Origin: Aralia elata
Taxonomy: Eukaryota > Streptophyta > Magnoliopsida > Apiales > Araliaceae
Length of the DNA: 64,000 nt
Direction of reading: 5' to 3'
Assembly: GCA_034770075.1 (NCBI GenBank)
Contig: CM068385.1
Location: 58,222,939-58,286,938 of the forward strand
Position numbers and translations under genes: made by a program. Shown here one piece after another: positions 43,991 to 57,706 of the stretch; the first letter of the stretch is position 1, and each line of letters begins with the position of its first letter. The notes under the pieces are model-generated. The model was not told the DNA's origin. It searched no databases and worked only from the letters and a program-made list of their open reading frames with translations.

Positions 43991-46408
43991 TGCTCGACAG
44001 CCGGTTGGTTTTTATCTGCTTATTATGCCGATATTTGGGTCTTTTCCCCAATTTAGCCCTTTTGATTTATTGATTGATTTTTTTGGGAAAAGGTCGGCTT
44101 GTAATGTCGACGGGGTTTTGAAAGAATCGTTTTTTATGATGAGCCAATGATAACCAGAGTTCGGCCAAGTTGGTATATTTGAATTGGAGTACCAACTCAT
44201 CCGAGTTTTCATTTTTATAAATTCGCTGGGCTCATATGTGACTCCGAATTTAATTGGTCTTGCGAAATGAGGATTCATAAGAGTTCGGGGGCTTGCTTTT
44301 AAGCGAGGGGAAGGTTTGTTAGGCACCCCCCGACTTCCGTGAAACACTTAAACGCAATCTTGCATGGCTTTCCTTATCCTTTAATTTCATAAAATGGTGT
44401 AGGTGGCGCGTGTGTGGTTGTGTGTGTCTATTGTAAATGTTGTGGTGAGTTTGCATGAAAGAGTCATTTGGGATTTTTAGGGAAAGTCGTGCTTTAATGT
44501 TGAGAATGCTTCGGGAATGTCCTTTCGTTTCGGCATACAACAAGAAAAGCTTTATGAGAAAGTATTTGATTTTAATTGTCAAAACTATGAGATTTGTCAA
44601 TTTAGGTGTCGTTTTGGCTAAAACAAGAGTTTTTAAACCTTCGGTCAAAATAGGAATCGAGATCTATACGTTTTGGCCTTTCGTAACTCACATGATTGGG
44701 CAATTTTCTAAGGATCTCTCTTTAAACCCTATGCACAACGGTTTAATAAAAATCGTTTACTTTATTTATAAAATCATTTTGTGTGGATGTTTTGAAAACG
44801 ATTTTCTTTAGCTGGTTCTCGTTTATCAGTAGAAATGCGACATTTTCATTAGCACTTCTTCAATCTCTATTTTTTATAGCTGACGTGATGGCTAACCTCA
44901 CTAGTTTGCTTGATTTTTAAGAAAAACCTTCCTCGTTTAATCATTTGAAATCATTTTTTATCGGGGTGTTCCGGAAATCCAATCAATGCATAAAACACCT
45001 CGCGTCGAGGCTCATTCAGTGGGGCATGTAAGCCAATCTAAATACACCCCAAACGCCCCACACAAATCACAAGTTTCATCACTATTTTCGAGCCTTAAAA
45101 ACCAACGATTGTCGCTCTTGGCGTACGTTTTAAGGCCCGACGTTATTACTTATTTACAATAAACGGATTACATCCACCCGATTACATACATTCAAAAATG
45201 AGATCCATCATCGGAGTGTGGACCAGGCGGGTCGCATTCCTAGGCCTCAACATAATCCGATACTTATTTGCAACAACCACCGAATGGAGTATAATCGAAA
45301 ATAAACAATCAACGGGATGCCTAACGCTCCTAGGATATCTTACAATGACGATCGCAATACACTATGAAATGATTACCATACCATAATAGCCTAAAGGATG
45401 TTCACAACCTATAACGGATATCATGCAGGGCTATTAGGGGGAATTTTCATTCCGATGATGACCCCTCAACTAATTAGGGGGGTTTTTTCCCTAATCCATG
45501 GTCTTCACAATAATATGTAAGAAACAAAAACTACATTTAAGGTAATTTGGATGACCCAAAAAGCTTTGGCCCTAAAATGGGTTATAACCATAAATGCTTA
45601 AAACAAAAGATTTATCACGCTTGGCAAATGAATCCCCACAATATGTATGAATTGGTGTGTATTGAGGTTAGAGTTAGAAATTTTTATGGAATACAATCTT
45701 CACAAAATAGGTACAATGCCTCTCCAATACTTCTCACCGTCTTTTCTCTCTTAATTTTTGCTAGTTTTTTTTCTCTCTCTTTTTCTTCACGGCTCTCCCC
45801 GAGCTCCCTTTTCATTCTTCTTGTTGCTTTTTGCTGAATCCGTCTCCTCTCCTTTCTGTATTAGCGAAACCCTGGTCCTAATAAGGCACTGCCAAGGGCA
45901 GACCGCAGATCTATCTGCGGCTGGCCGCTAGATTTATCTGCGGCTGGCCCTTGGTTCTCCCTCCCCCCAGCCGGCGACTCGTAGTCCGTGCGCTTTCCCG
46001 AGTCCCGTGCTGCCACATCGGTAGTTCCGTCCTTGGCCGCGAAATTGTATCTGCGGTCCTAACTGTGCTTGATTTTCTCGTTTTCCGTTGACCTCGATCT
46101 CGATTTTCGGGTCGTACCGTTGGTTCCCTTTTCCGCTGACAGGTTTTTGCGCTCCTCGGGCAGTCCGGAACCCGTCTTGGGAAACCGTGCCACGTCACTC
46201 CGGGCAAGCACATGTGATCAGTAACTGAACCTCTCGACATTCGGTTTTGTTGTCCGTTCGGCTTCAATATCATCCCGTCGTGGGTGGTTTTGAGGGTTCG
46301 TCCTTATGATTCCACCCTTTATTCTTCGGTGTGCCGCGGGTCAAATTGACGAGTTGGCCCTCCTGTCAGGGTTAGTATAGGGAAATGACAAAAATCGGGT
46401 GTCTACCA
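43991..46408 (-). repeat. Element R 3' LTR (reverse orientation)
   Basis: It matches 61972-64000 directly and 52230-54437 and 59588-61743 as reverse complement. The LTR starts TGGTAGACACCC at 46408 (TGTAGACACCC in F) and ends near 43991. It contains inverted CCGCAGAT/ATCTGCGG words (45905-45945). Compared with R's own 5' LTR over the shared part it is about 240 bases longer, nearly all as scattered 1-2 bp insertions. Confidence 0.88.
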
Positions 46409-46424
46409 CGCTGCCCCTCTTTTA
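46409..46424 (-). other. Element R polypurine tract (reverse)
   Basis: Read on the minus strand it is AAAAGAGGGGCAGCG directly before the 3' LTR, matching the tract of F at 59575-59587. Confidence 0.82.
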
Positions 46425-46559
46425 TCAGTGTTTATGCAATGGATGAATGAAATGAACAGGATAAAGAATAGACACTCGATGCATGAATGACAGTTGCAAC
46501 AAGAATGACAATACATATGTGATTTGCGTGGATCTCACGCCCTTCCCTGTTTCGTTTGT

Positions 46560-49195
46560 TTGTTCTTAGCCTCCCAGGTTGTCGTTGGTTGGGGGATCTT
46601 AGCCCTTCCACATGGTTGTGGGTTTGTTTGGGGATCTTAGCCCTTCCCAGGGTTGTGGTTTTGTTTGTATCTTAGCCCTTCCCAGGGTGTTAGTTGTTGG
46701 GGATCTCAGCCCTTTCCCAGGGTGTTTAGTGTTGGATCTCAAGCCCTTTCCCAGGGTTTTTTGGTTTTGGTTGGGATGCCTTCCCCCAGGTCTTTGGGTC
46801 TCACCACTCTGTCGCGGTGTTTGCTTGGATCTCCAGCCCTTCCCAAGGGTTTGTTGTTTTTTGTTCCCCCTCCTTTTTTCTTTTTGTGAGATACAAGCCC
46901 TTCCCAGGGTTTGCTCACCATTCTTGTTGTGGGTTCGCGTGGATCTCAGCCCTTCCCAGGGCTTTTGCTCACCACTCGGTTGCGGTTTGTTTTTGGGATG
47001 GCCTTCCCAGGTTTGCTCACACGAGCGTCCTGTCGCGGTTTGCTTAGATCTCAGCCCTTCCCCAGGGTTTGTTTTTTTTTGTTCTTGTTTTTCTTTTTGT
47101 GGATATCACCGCCCTAGTCCCAAGGGTTTGCTCACCATCTTGGTTGTGGTTCGCGTGGGATCTCAGCCCTTCCCAGGTGTTTGCCTTCCACCACATACTG
47201 TTTTTTCGCGGTTTGCTTGGATGCCTTCCCAGCGTTTGCTCACCCACTCCCTGTCGACGGTTTGCTTGGATCTCAGCCCTTCCCAGGTTGTTGTTGTTGT
47301 TTTTGTCTTGTTTTCTCTTTTTGTGGGATAGTCAGCCCTTCACCCAGGGGTTTGCTCACCATCTTGGTTTGTGGTTCCTGTGGATCTCAGCCCTTCCACA
47401 GGGGTTGCTCACCACTCTGGTCGCGGTTTGCGTGGATCTAAGCCCTTCCCAGGGTTTGTTGTTTTTGTGGCTTTTGGGTTTTCTTTTTGTGGATAACCTG
47501 CCCTTATGCCCCAGGGTTGCTCAACCACGCTGTTGTGGTTCGCGTGGATCTCAGACCTTCCCAGGGTTTGCTCACCACTCCGTAGCGGTTTGCTTGGATG
47601 ACTTCCCAGGTTTGTCTCACCCATCTCTTGTCGCGGTTTGCTTGGTATCTCAGCCCTTCCCAGGGTTTGCGTCACCACTCTGTCGCGGTTTTGCTTTGGG
47701 ATGCCTGTCCCAGGGTTTGCTCAACCACTCTGGCCGCGGGGTATTGCCTTGGATCATCAAGCCCTTCCCAGGGTTTTGTTGTTTTTGTTTTTCTGTGTTT
47801 TCTTTTGTGGATATCAAGCCCTTATCCCAGGGTTGCTCACCATCTTGTTGTGGTTCGCGTGGATCTCAGGCCCTTCCCAGGGTTTGTCTCACCACTCTGT
47901 CGCGGTTTTGCTTGCGATGCCGTCCCAGGTTTGGCTCAACACTCTGTCGCGGTTTGCTTGGGTCTCAAGCCCTTCCCAGGGTTTGTTGGGGTTTTTTTGT
48001 CTTTTTTCTTTTTGTGGGATACCAGCCCCTTCCCAGGGTTGCTCACCACCTTGTTGTGGTTCGCGTGGATCTCACAGCACCCTTCCCAGGGTTTGCTCAC
48101 CACTCTGTCGCGGTGTGTGGGGCTTGGATCTCAGCCCTTCCCAGGGTTGGTTCCACCACTCTGTCAGCGGTTTGTCTTGGATCTTCAGCCCTTCCCAGGG
48201 TTTGCTCTCTACTCTGTCGCGGTTTGCTTGGGATGCCTTGCCCTGGTTTGCTCACCTCACTATGTCGGCGGTTTGCTTGGATCTCTGCCCTTCCCAGGGT
48301 TTTTGTTTTTTTTCTTCTTTTTCTTTTTGTGTGATATCAGCCCTTTATCCCAGTGGTTGGCTCACCATCTTGTTGTGTGTTGCGCGTGGATCTCAGCCCT
48401 TCCCAGGGTTTTGCTCACACATCTCTGTCAGCCGGTTTGGGCTTGGATGCCTTCCCAGGTTTGTCTCGACCACTCTGTCGCGGTTTGCTTGGATCTCAGG
48501 CCCTTGCCCAGGGGTTTTGTTGTTTTTAGTCTTTTTTCTTTTTGTGGATACCTGCCCTTCCCAAGGGTTGCTCACCAACTCTGTTGTGGTTCGCGTGGAA
48601 TCCTCAGCTCCTTCCCAGGGTTTGCGCACCACTCTCTGTCGCGGTTTTCGCTTGGATGCCTTCTCAGGTTTGCGCACTCACTCACTCTGTTCGCGGTTTG
48701 CTTGAGATCTCAGCCCTTCCCAGGGTTTGTTGAGTTTTGTCTTTTTTTTCTTTTTGTGGATACCAGACCTGCCCAGGGTTTGATCACCACTCACTCGTTG
48801 TGGTTCGCTGGTGGATCTCAGCCCTTCCCAGGGTTTGCCCACCTACTCTGTCGCGGTTTTGGGCTATGGATGCCTTCCCAGGTTTGCTCACCACTCTGTC
48901 GCAGGTTTGGTCTTGGATCTCACCCTGGACTTCCCAGGGTTTGTTGTTTTTTTGTCTTTTTTGTTCTTTGTTGTGTGATTGATCAGCCCTTCCCAGGGTT
49001 GCCCATCCATCTTGTTGTGGTTGCGCGTTGGATCTCACCACCGCTTCCCAGGGTTTTGCTCACCATCTCCTGTCCGCGGGGTTGCTTGGATGCACTTCCC
49101 AGGTTTGCTCACCACTCTAGGACTGTCGCGGTTTGTCTTGGATCTCAGGGCCCTTCCCAGGGTTTGGTTGTTTTTTTGTCTTTTTTCTTTGTTCT
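46560..49195 (-). repeat. CCCTGGGAAGGGCTGA tandem array of R, expanded
   Basis: The core GGATCTCAGCCCTTCCCAGG (plus strand) recurs dozens of times. A higher-order unit marked by CTTTTTGTG appears about ten times, spaced mostly near 215 bp and twice near 312 bp. Within it, half-units alternate between TTGTGGTTCGCGTGG and CTGTCGCGGTTTGCTTGG endings. Long plus-strand frames here (up to 582 codons) only reflect the lack of stops in the unit and are not genes. Confidence 0.92.
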
Positions 49196-50225
49196 TTCGG
49201 TTTTTTTTTTCTTGTGGTTTTTTTTTTTTTTTCTTTTTTTTTTGAAAATGGGGATGTGGTGGTATCGGCTTCATGTCCATAAGATCTCAGCCACCAACAA
49301 TCGTTTTTCTAAGCGATACTATAACCGCAAAGCCATCACGGTCTGATCCATTTGTGAGCGTTGGAAGGGCGACGTTTGCTTTGTACTTTGCCTGATAGAT
49401 TTTCATTTTGATCGTACCTGCATGCATGATAAAAGATGTTTATGCATGATCTGGCATATATGTTATGGATAATAGATGCATGTGCACAAACATATGATTT
49501 TAGATAGAAATGACCCCCCCTTTTTGTTTTTCAGTCAAATGATGACGATTCTTTTGAACAGTCGTCCTTGTTTGCCAACATTTGTATTGGTATCACGCCT
49601 CGTCGTGAAGTGTAGTTTCTAGACTTCAACATTGGTTTGGTACTCTGCCTGTTCTTGGTCGTTTTTTACATTTCAATCGAGTTGAGGCAGGTCGTGTTTT
49701 TGTCTCTCTGCCGATGATTCGACAGCTATTGTTGGGCTCTTTGGCCTTTTGAATCATTTCTGCTGGCCGATATGCTGTTGTCCCCCGGCATTATATCATC
49801 CGTTGTATATGCTCATTGCGACGGGTGGATCATTTTGGATTGTCGATGGCTAGTGATTAATCAGGACTGGGAGGAGATGAGGCCCAATGGACGAGAAGTT
49901 CTGTACAGCCTCAACTTCCCTCCATTGTCCGACGATTCTTAACTTGACCCCTGCCTTGGCGCGTGTCGATACCAAGAATTTCTATCGAAACTCGCGATGT
50001 TGACCGTGCTGAGTTATCCACAGCTTCTGCAAGATCCTGCATATCAGATAACTAACAATTGCCCAAAACTTGAAGGCTCGGGTCCGTTAGTGTTAGTTCA
50101 ACACAAAGATATTATAATCTCGACAAAAATGCAGTTTAAAACACATGAAATTGAATATCTATTGATCGCACAATATAGCAAGTTGCGAAACCATGTGAAT
50201 GTACTAGATTGGAAGTTTTTTCTTT

Positions 50226-50272
<47 letters not shown>

Positions 50273-52224
50273 CAAACCCTCGTGAGTTGATGATTTTCTA
50301 TTTGACGAATTATGAAATCGTGTAAGAACACCTTCAAGCATTCATGGTCACCGTACGTGAGTGAGGTCGAATTCCAAAAAGAACATACCTTCCTCTCGTC
50401 AAAGGCACTCTGTCTCCATTCTCGACAACGTCCTTAGCATGAGGATTGACGTCATATGACAAATGCACTATGCGAATGTAGCATTCAGTAGGGGTTTCTC
50501 TTCCATGACCTCTTGTCAAAGGCTAAGAGTTTTTTTTTTTTTTTTTTCGTATTATCTTTTCTCTTTATTAGCCCACTTCACTTGTCTCGTTTTCTTAGGC
50601 TATTCAAAAGTTACCCATTTAACGGAGTTTTGGACCAATGACTCCCGAACCAGACGGTTTTGGGGCATTAGGTGTACAGGGGACACCCCTTCGAGTTTAT
50701 TTACTCAAGTAACAAAGGCCACGGTTCGAGACAAGCTGGTGGTCTGCCCCATTTCATTCTTTGCTTGACCCTTGCGCAAGATTCGTTTTCTCAGGCTTGA
50801 GTTACCCATGTAGCGAGTGTTAGGCCGTGTGAACTCCCAAAAACCAGACGGCTTTAGGGCACCAGATGTAGAGACACCCCTTAGGCTTAATTACTCGAGT
50901 AGCCCGTGCCACGATTCGAATCTGCTCGGGCCTCCTCGACCGTAATGCTCGTTTTCTTAGGCTCTGAGTTATCCATGTAACGAGTGTTGGGCCAAGCGAC
51001 TCCCCAACCAGATGGCTTTAGGGCCACCAGGTGTAGAGACACCCCTCGGGCTTAATTACTCGAATAACCCAGGCCACAGATTCGAGACATTAGCTTGATA
51101 ATCATTTTATCGTCTGACTTCTTGATTTTAGAGCTTGATAATCATTGACTGTCTGACTACGTGTTAATTGTCATCAACGTCGTCATAGTTTTATACCCCA
51201 CAACTGAAAGTTTGTGCAAATGCAAAGTGAAGGCTTGTCACATGAGGTCGATTCTGTTCGCAAACGTTGCTTTGAATTAAGGCTTTGTACCCGATCAAAA
51301 GGTTGAATTAGCCTTCTTCGTCTAATCCATACTCACGATCGTGCTCCACGGTTGCTTGTCAGAATTAATCCGATTCCTATCAAGCCAAATGAAATCCCCT
51401 TTCATCACGCGGATCATCGTTATCCCGGAGAAAAACTATGCTTGACAAATGCCAGATGATCGTACCGTTGAATATTGAATTGACATGAGGCAGCATTTGA
51501 TGATGATGATGCATGTTGATGGGATTGCTGCATGGGTTGCCAATTTTGCACGTCATCATTTCCTGGGTAGTTGATTAATGTCCCAGTGTTAAGTGGCTTT
51601 TCTTGTGGATCTCCCTTGTACTGGTTGCATTGGTATCTCGTTGGGCTAACAAAAGATCCGGGACTTTGACTTGTTGAAAAGGTTTGGGGGATTTTTTTTG
51701 TTTTTTTTTTTTTTTTTTTGTTTTTTTTTATGCCCTTTTTTTTTTCTTGGTTCTCTAATCTTATCCTGCAAACCAAGGTCAGGGTTTGATGACAGGATAG
51801 TATTAAGAAATTTTAGGAAAACCTTGGTACGTGGTATGGATGGCCCTACTGCAAAAACCATGTCAGTATTCTCTTTATATGTGCAGGTGTGATGCAATCA
51901 CATGATACAAGACATATTTATTATGATGATGACGGTTATGACAGTTGGTATGCCATTTACATAACATTTATTTATTTGACTGAACGATAAAAGGGCATGA
52001 AGAAGCTTCCCTTTCGTTAGGTTTATCAGAGGCTGACCTACCCTAGGGTTACTCTCACGGGCTTTTCGGCATGAAGGTCCCCAAATCTTCGCAATCTACT
52101 CGTCTGAGTCCTTTCGATTGGAGCGGATTTGGGTGGTGCGTTTCCTGAGCCATCTCCGGGGAGCAGCCCCTTCGAGTCCAGTAATAAGCAACCGACAGGT
52201 TCGCCTCAGGAGGAGGTACTCTCT
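49196..52224 (-). other. Element R internal region, non-coding
   Basis: It is the reverse complement of F 54660-57690. It contains poly(T) tracts at 49203-49242, 50228-50272, 50530-50547 and 51690-51750, and three degenerate tandem units between about 50560 and 51090 (GGTGTAGAGACACCCCT, CGAGTGTTGGGCC). CAACA at 52225-52229 is the left target copy of F. No domain of gag, protease, RT or integrase is seen in any frame. Confidence 0.8.
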
Positions 52225-52229
52225 CAACA

Positions 52230-54437
52230 TGTAGACACCCAAATTTTGCACTTCGTATACTAACCGTGACAGGAGGGCAAATTCGTCAAGTAGATCGGCC
52301 TGCGAGAGCAAAAGATGGGAAAAGTACGGACACTCGACGCCACCATGATAATTTGCAGCCGAAATCGACATGATAGCAGGGCTATTCCCGGTAAATTTGG
52401 CATTCCCGGATGATGAGGTGGCACGTCTCCCGGAAATTCCCGGGACTGCAGGAACACGAGCCTGTCAACGAAAACCGACGTTTGCGGCTGCGGAAAATTG
52501 TGGCGTGGCACGAAAAATCGAGAAAGTCAGGCCCGCCAGCCGCGGATAGATCTGCGGCCAAGTTGGGTGCCGCCAGCACGGAAAAAACCGGGAAATCAGC
52601 ACTACCAGCTAGTGAGTTTGCGATGGGAGGCGTGCCAGGCTGGCCAAGCCGCAGATCCATATGGCGGCCAGCCGCAGATAGATTCTGCGGCTGGCTCTGG
52701 CCAGCCTATTTTAAGCCGCTTCGGGCAGCATTACAGGAGGGTTCAGCAAGTTCAGCAAAATTGAAGGAGAAGAAGGAAATTTCAGCAGCAACATAAGCAC
52801 GAAAATAGAGAGAAAATATCTAGATTGTGTAACAAAATAGGGAGAAAGAAGAAGAAAAAAAAGAGTGGAATTAATTCTTTGATTTGATTGTATCAAATAA
52901 ACATTCTTTCCTTCTATTCAAATACATCCAAGTTCACATCCATTTGGATATCAATTGCACAGGTGAAATCTCTTTCGTGATATCAATTTCTATCATATCA
53001 TTTGATCAAATTAAATGCAATTGCTTCATGTAATTTATTGATTTAACAATGAATTAGGGATTATGAGTGAAGTTTCCATCTGGAATAAAACTCTTCCTAA
53101 TAACCCGATGATATTCGTTCATTAATTTCTTTGTTTGTTTTAAGGTGTCATATTTGGTATTCAATTCCTTTAAATCGTCATTCTAGGATGTCTTGGTATT
53201 TGTTAGATTGTCCCGGGTTGGTTTATTTTCTTGTAATATCCGATTGTTTGTGTGTGGATACTTGGTTTGTGAGCCTAGGAAAGCGACCCCGGGGGTCCCA
53301 ATCCGATGATGGACATGTCTTGATGTAAGAAGTAGTAATGACGTAGTTTTCATTGTAAATATGTAATCGTTGGGCCTTTAAACGACGCTTAAGGCGAGAA
53401 TCGTTGCTTTAAGGCCCCGAAATAGTGAGATTTGTGATTGTTGGCGTTCGGGGGAACATTTTGATGGGCTTACATGCCCATGAATAGCCCCGACGCGTTT
53501 TTATTTGCTTTATTTGATTTGTGACACCAAAAATTGATTTCAAAACTAAAACAATGAAGACTGTTCATAAAATCAATCAAAGTAGGATATTAGAATCACG
53601 AGGTTAAAATTTTGAGAAGTGCTAAGGAATGTCGATTCCTATCTAGACGAAAAAGCTAAAGAAAATCGTTTTCAAATATCATACAAAATGATTTTGCAAA
53701 TAAGTAACCTTTTATTAAAATCTTTGTGCATAGGGTTGAAAGAGATTCTAGAAATTGCTCCCGATCGTTTCCACGTAAAGCCAACGTATAGATCTCGATT
53801 CCTATTGTGACGAAGGTTTAAAACTCTTGTTTTGTTTTAAAACGACACTTAATGAAAATCTCATAGTTTTGATAAATTAAATCAAACCTTTTCTTCTCAT
53901 AAAGAATAAAGCTTGCTCGTGTTATACCGAAAAGACATTTCCGATAGCGTTATCAAATTAAAGCACGACTTTCCCTAAAAATCCAAAATGATTCTTTCAT
54001 ACAAAACTCACCACCAACATTCACGTAGGCACACACAACACACACGCGCGCAGCACACGCACACGTTTCATGAATTAAAGGATAGGAAAGCATCAAGATT
54101 GCGGTAACCGTTAGTTTTACGGAAGTCGAGGGGTGCCTAACACCTTTCCCCTCACTTAAGCAAGCCCCCGAACTCTATGAATCTCGATTCGCAGACCAAT
54201 TTAATTCGGGAGTCACATATGAGCCATCGATTTATATAAAAAACGGAAAATTCGGATGAGTTTGGATCATCCATTTCAAATATAACCAACTGGCGAGTAC
54301 TCTGGTTAATTGGCTCATCATAAAACACGATCTTTCAAAACCCCGTCGACATCAATGCCGACCTTTTCCAAAAATCATCTAAACCAAAAGGCTAAAATTG
54401 GAAAAGACAAAAGAGACGAGAAAACCCGGCGTCGACA
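52230..54437 (+). repeat. Element F 5' LTR
   Basis: U3 has a GC-rich block with CCGCGGATAGATCTGCGG and CCGCAGATAGATTCTGCGG words (52538-52695). A TATTTTAAG TATA-like site near 52708 is followed by a GA-rich leader (GAAGGAGAAGAAGG). A CA/CG-rich microsatellite lies near 54030-54065. The ORFs in both LTRs (for example 52410-52796) differ by frameshifts and are not counted. Confidence 0.92.
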
Positions 54438-54439
54438 GC

Positions 54440-54458
54440 TGGCGACTCCGCTGGGGAC
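54440..54458 (+). other. Element F primer-binding site (tRNA-Arg type)
   Basis: TGGCGACTCCGCTGGGGAC starts two bases after the LTR end. The same site in reverse at 61951-61969 belongs to R. Confidence 0.88.
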
Positions 54459-55197
54459 ATTAGAGGGCTTAAGCCGCGTCAAGTCTTGATGATATCCTAT
54501 CCTTTAAAATTTATAAATGTGTATGTGCGTGCGACATTTTGACTTCTTTTTATTGTTGTGTGAATGTGTGTTGTTGTCCAATGAATGAATGTTTGTATGG
54601 AATTGCTTTACTTTAAAAGTAATCATTTGCATACGGTGAGGACGATGAATGTGAATGTATGTGGAGAGAGTACCTCCTCCTGAGGCGACCCCGTCGGGTG
54701 CTTATTACTGGACTCGATGGGGCTGCTCCCCGGAGATGGCTCAGGAAACGCACCACCCAAATCCGCTCCAATCGAAAGGATTCAGACGAGTAGATTGCGA
54801 AAGATTTGGGGACCTTCATGCCGAAAAAGCCCGCGAGAGTAACCCTAGGGTAGGGTCAGCCTCTGATAAACCTAACGATAAGGGGAAGCTTCTTCATGCC
54901 CTTTTATCATTCAGTCGAATAAATAAATGTCATGCAAATGGCATACAACTGTCATGCCATCATCATCGTAATAAATATGTCCTATATCATGTGATTGCAT
55001 CACCTGCACATAAAGAGAGTACTGACATGGTTTTGCAGGAGGGCAATCCGTGCCACGTACCAAGGTTTTCTAAAAACTTCTAAATACTATCCTGTCATCA
55101 AAGACTGACCTTGTTTTGCAGGATAAGATTAAGAGAACCGTGAAAGCGTGGCATAACGATCACAAAGAACCCGGAGTAGGGGCATATTCGACCACAT

Positions 55198-55242
<45 letters not shown>

Positions 55243-56418
55243 AAAAAAAAAAAAAAAAAAAATCAAATCAAAAAATCCAAAAAAATCAAAAATCCCCCAA
55301 ACCTTGCAACAAGTCAAAGGACCGGATCTTTTGTCAAGCCCAATGAGATACCGATGCGACCGGCACGAGGAAGATCACAAGAAAAGTAACTTAACACTGG
55401 GGCACTTGTCAACTACCCAGGAAATGATGACGTGCAAGTTGGCACCCATGCAACAATCCCATCAACATGCACCATCATCATCAAATGCTAACTCATGTCA
55501 ATTCAATCTTCAACGGTACGATCATCTGGCATTTGTCAAGCATAGTTTTCCCGGGATACGATGATCCTCGTGAAAGGGGATTTCATTTGGCTTGATAGGA
55601 ATCGGATTAATTCTGACAAGCAACCGTGGAGCACGATCGTGAGTATGATTAGATGAAGAAGGCTATTCAACCTTTTGATCGGGTACAAAGCCTTAATTCA
55701 AAGCAACGTTTGCGACAGAATCGACCTCATGTGACAACCTTCACTTTGCATTTGCACAAACTTTCAGTTATGGGGTATGAAACTATGACGATGTTGATGG
55801 CAATTAACACGTAGTCAGACAGTCAATAATTATCAAGCAAATATCAGGGAGTCAGACGATAAATGATTATCAAGCTAATGTCTCGAATCGTGGCCTGGGT
55901 TATTCGAGTAATTAAGCCCGAGGGGTGTCTCTACACCTGGTGCCCTAAAGCCATCTGGTTTGGGAGTCGCTGGCCCAACACTCGTTACATGGGTAACTCA
56001 GAGCCTAAGAAAACGAGCATTACGGTAGAGGAGGCCCGAGCAGATTCGAATCGTGGCACGTGTTACTCGATTATTTAAGCTTAAGGGGTGTATCTACATC
56101 TGTTGCCCTAAAGCCGTCTGGTTTGGGAGTCACCGGACTAACACTCGCTACATTGGTTACTCAAGCCTGAGAAAACGAATCTTGCGCAAGGTCAAGCAAA
56201 GAATGAATGGGGCAGACCACCAGCTTGTCTCGAACCGTGGCCTTTGTTACTTGAGTAAATAAACTCGAAGGGGTGGGGTGTCTGTACACCTATATGCCCC
56301 AAAACCGTCTGGTTCGGGAGTCAGTCTTGGTCCCAAAACTCGTTTAAATGGGTAACTGTTGAATAGCCTAAGAAAACGAGACAAGTGAAGTGGGCTAATA
56401 AAGAGAAAAGATAATACG

Positions 56419-56450
<32 letters not shown>

Positions 56451-56723
56451 ATAAAAAAAAAAAACTCTTAGCCTTAAACAAGAGGTCATGGAAGAGAAAC
56501 CCTACTGAATGCTGCATCGCATAGTGCATTTGTCATATGACATCAATCCTGCTAAGGACGTTGTCGAGAATGGAGACAGAGTACCTTTGTGAGGGAAGGT
56601 AGTTCTTTTGAATTCGACCTCACTCACGTACAATGACCATGAATGCTTGAAGGTGTTCTTACGATTTTCATAACTCGTCAAATAGAAAATCATCAACTCA
56701 CGAGGGATTGAAAAAAGAAAATA

Positions 56724-56782
<59 letters not shown>

Positions 56783-57674
56783 AACTTCCAACCTAGTACA
56801 TTCACGGTTCACAATTTGGCTAGATTGTGCGAAAAATATATATTAAATTTAATTTGCTTTGACTGCATTTTTATCGAGATCAAATTATATTTGTGTTGAA
56901 CTAAACACTGACGGCCCAAGCCTTCAAGTTTTGGCATTTGTTAGTCATCTGATATGCAGGATCTTACAGAGCTGTGGATATAACTCAGCACGATCAACAT
57001 TGCGAGTTTTCGATAGAAATCATCGGTAACAACACGTGCCAAGGCAGGGGCAGTTAAGAATCGTGAAATGGAAGGAAGCTGAGGCTGCACAGAGCTTTTC
57101 ATCATTGGGCCTCTCCCCAATCCTGTCTATCACTGCCTCGACATCCAAGTGATCCACGTGCATGAGCATATACAAGGAGGATATAATGCGGGACAACAGC
57201 ATATCGACCAGCAGAAATGATCAAAAGGCCAAGGAGCCAACATAGCTGTCGATCATCACAGAGAGCGAAACAGACTGCCTCAAATGAAGACGACCAAGAA
57301 CAGGCAGAGTACAAAACCGATGTTGAAGTCTAGAGGCTACACTTCACGAAGAGGCGTGATCCAATCAAATGTTGGCAAGCAAAGACGACTGTCGAATTAT
57401 ATCATTTGACTGAACAGGGGTCATTTATATCTAAACATATGTTGTGCACATGCATCTGTCCATAACATATCTGCCAGATCATGCATAACATCTTTTTCAT
57501 GCATGCAGGTACGATCAAAATGAAAATCTTCAGGAAAGTACAAGCACGTCGCTTTCAACCGCACAAATGATCAGACCGTGATGGCTTTTGCGGCATACTA
57601 CGTGGACGATGTTGGTGGGAGATCCGGGACAGAAGCCGATCACACATCCCATTTCAAGATATCCACACAAAAAA

Positions 57675-57706
<32 letters not shown>

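Noticed and set aside
46612..49346. Long plus-strand ORFs (239, 421, 355 and 582 codons) rich in SQPFPGF-like words
   Set aside because: They are translations of a tandem DNA repeat that lacks stops; the same words appear in several frames and are interrupted by indels. No start context or domain supports a protein.
52410..52796. 128-codon ORF in the F LTR (similar 140-codon ORF at 59732-60154)
   Set aside because: The two LTR copies give different frames because of indels, and the region is U3 with inverted repeats.
54655..55083. 142-codon ORF at the start of the F interior as a gag-like gene
   Set aside because: R carries the same DNA with a 1-bp difference that breaks the frame, the end contains repeats, and no gag or zinc-knuckle motif is present.
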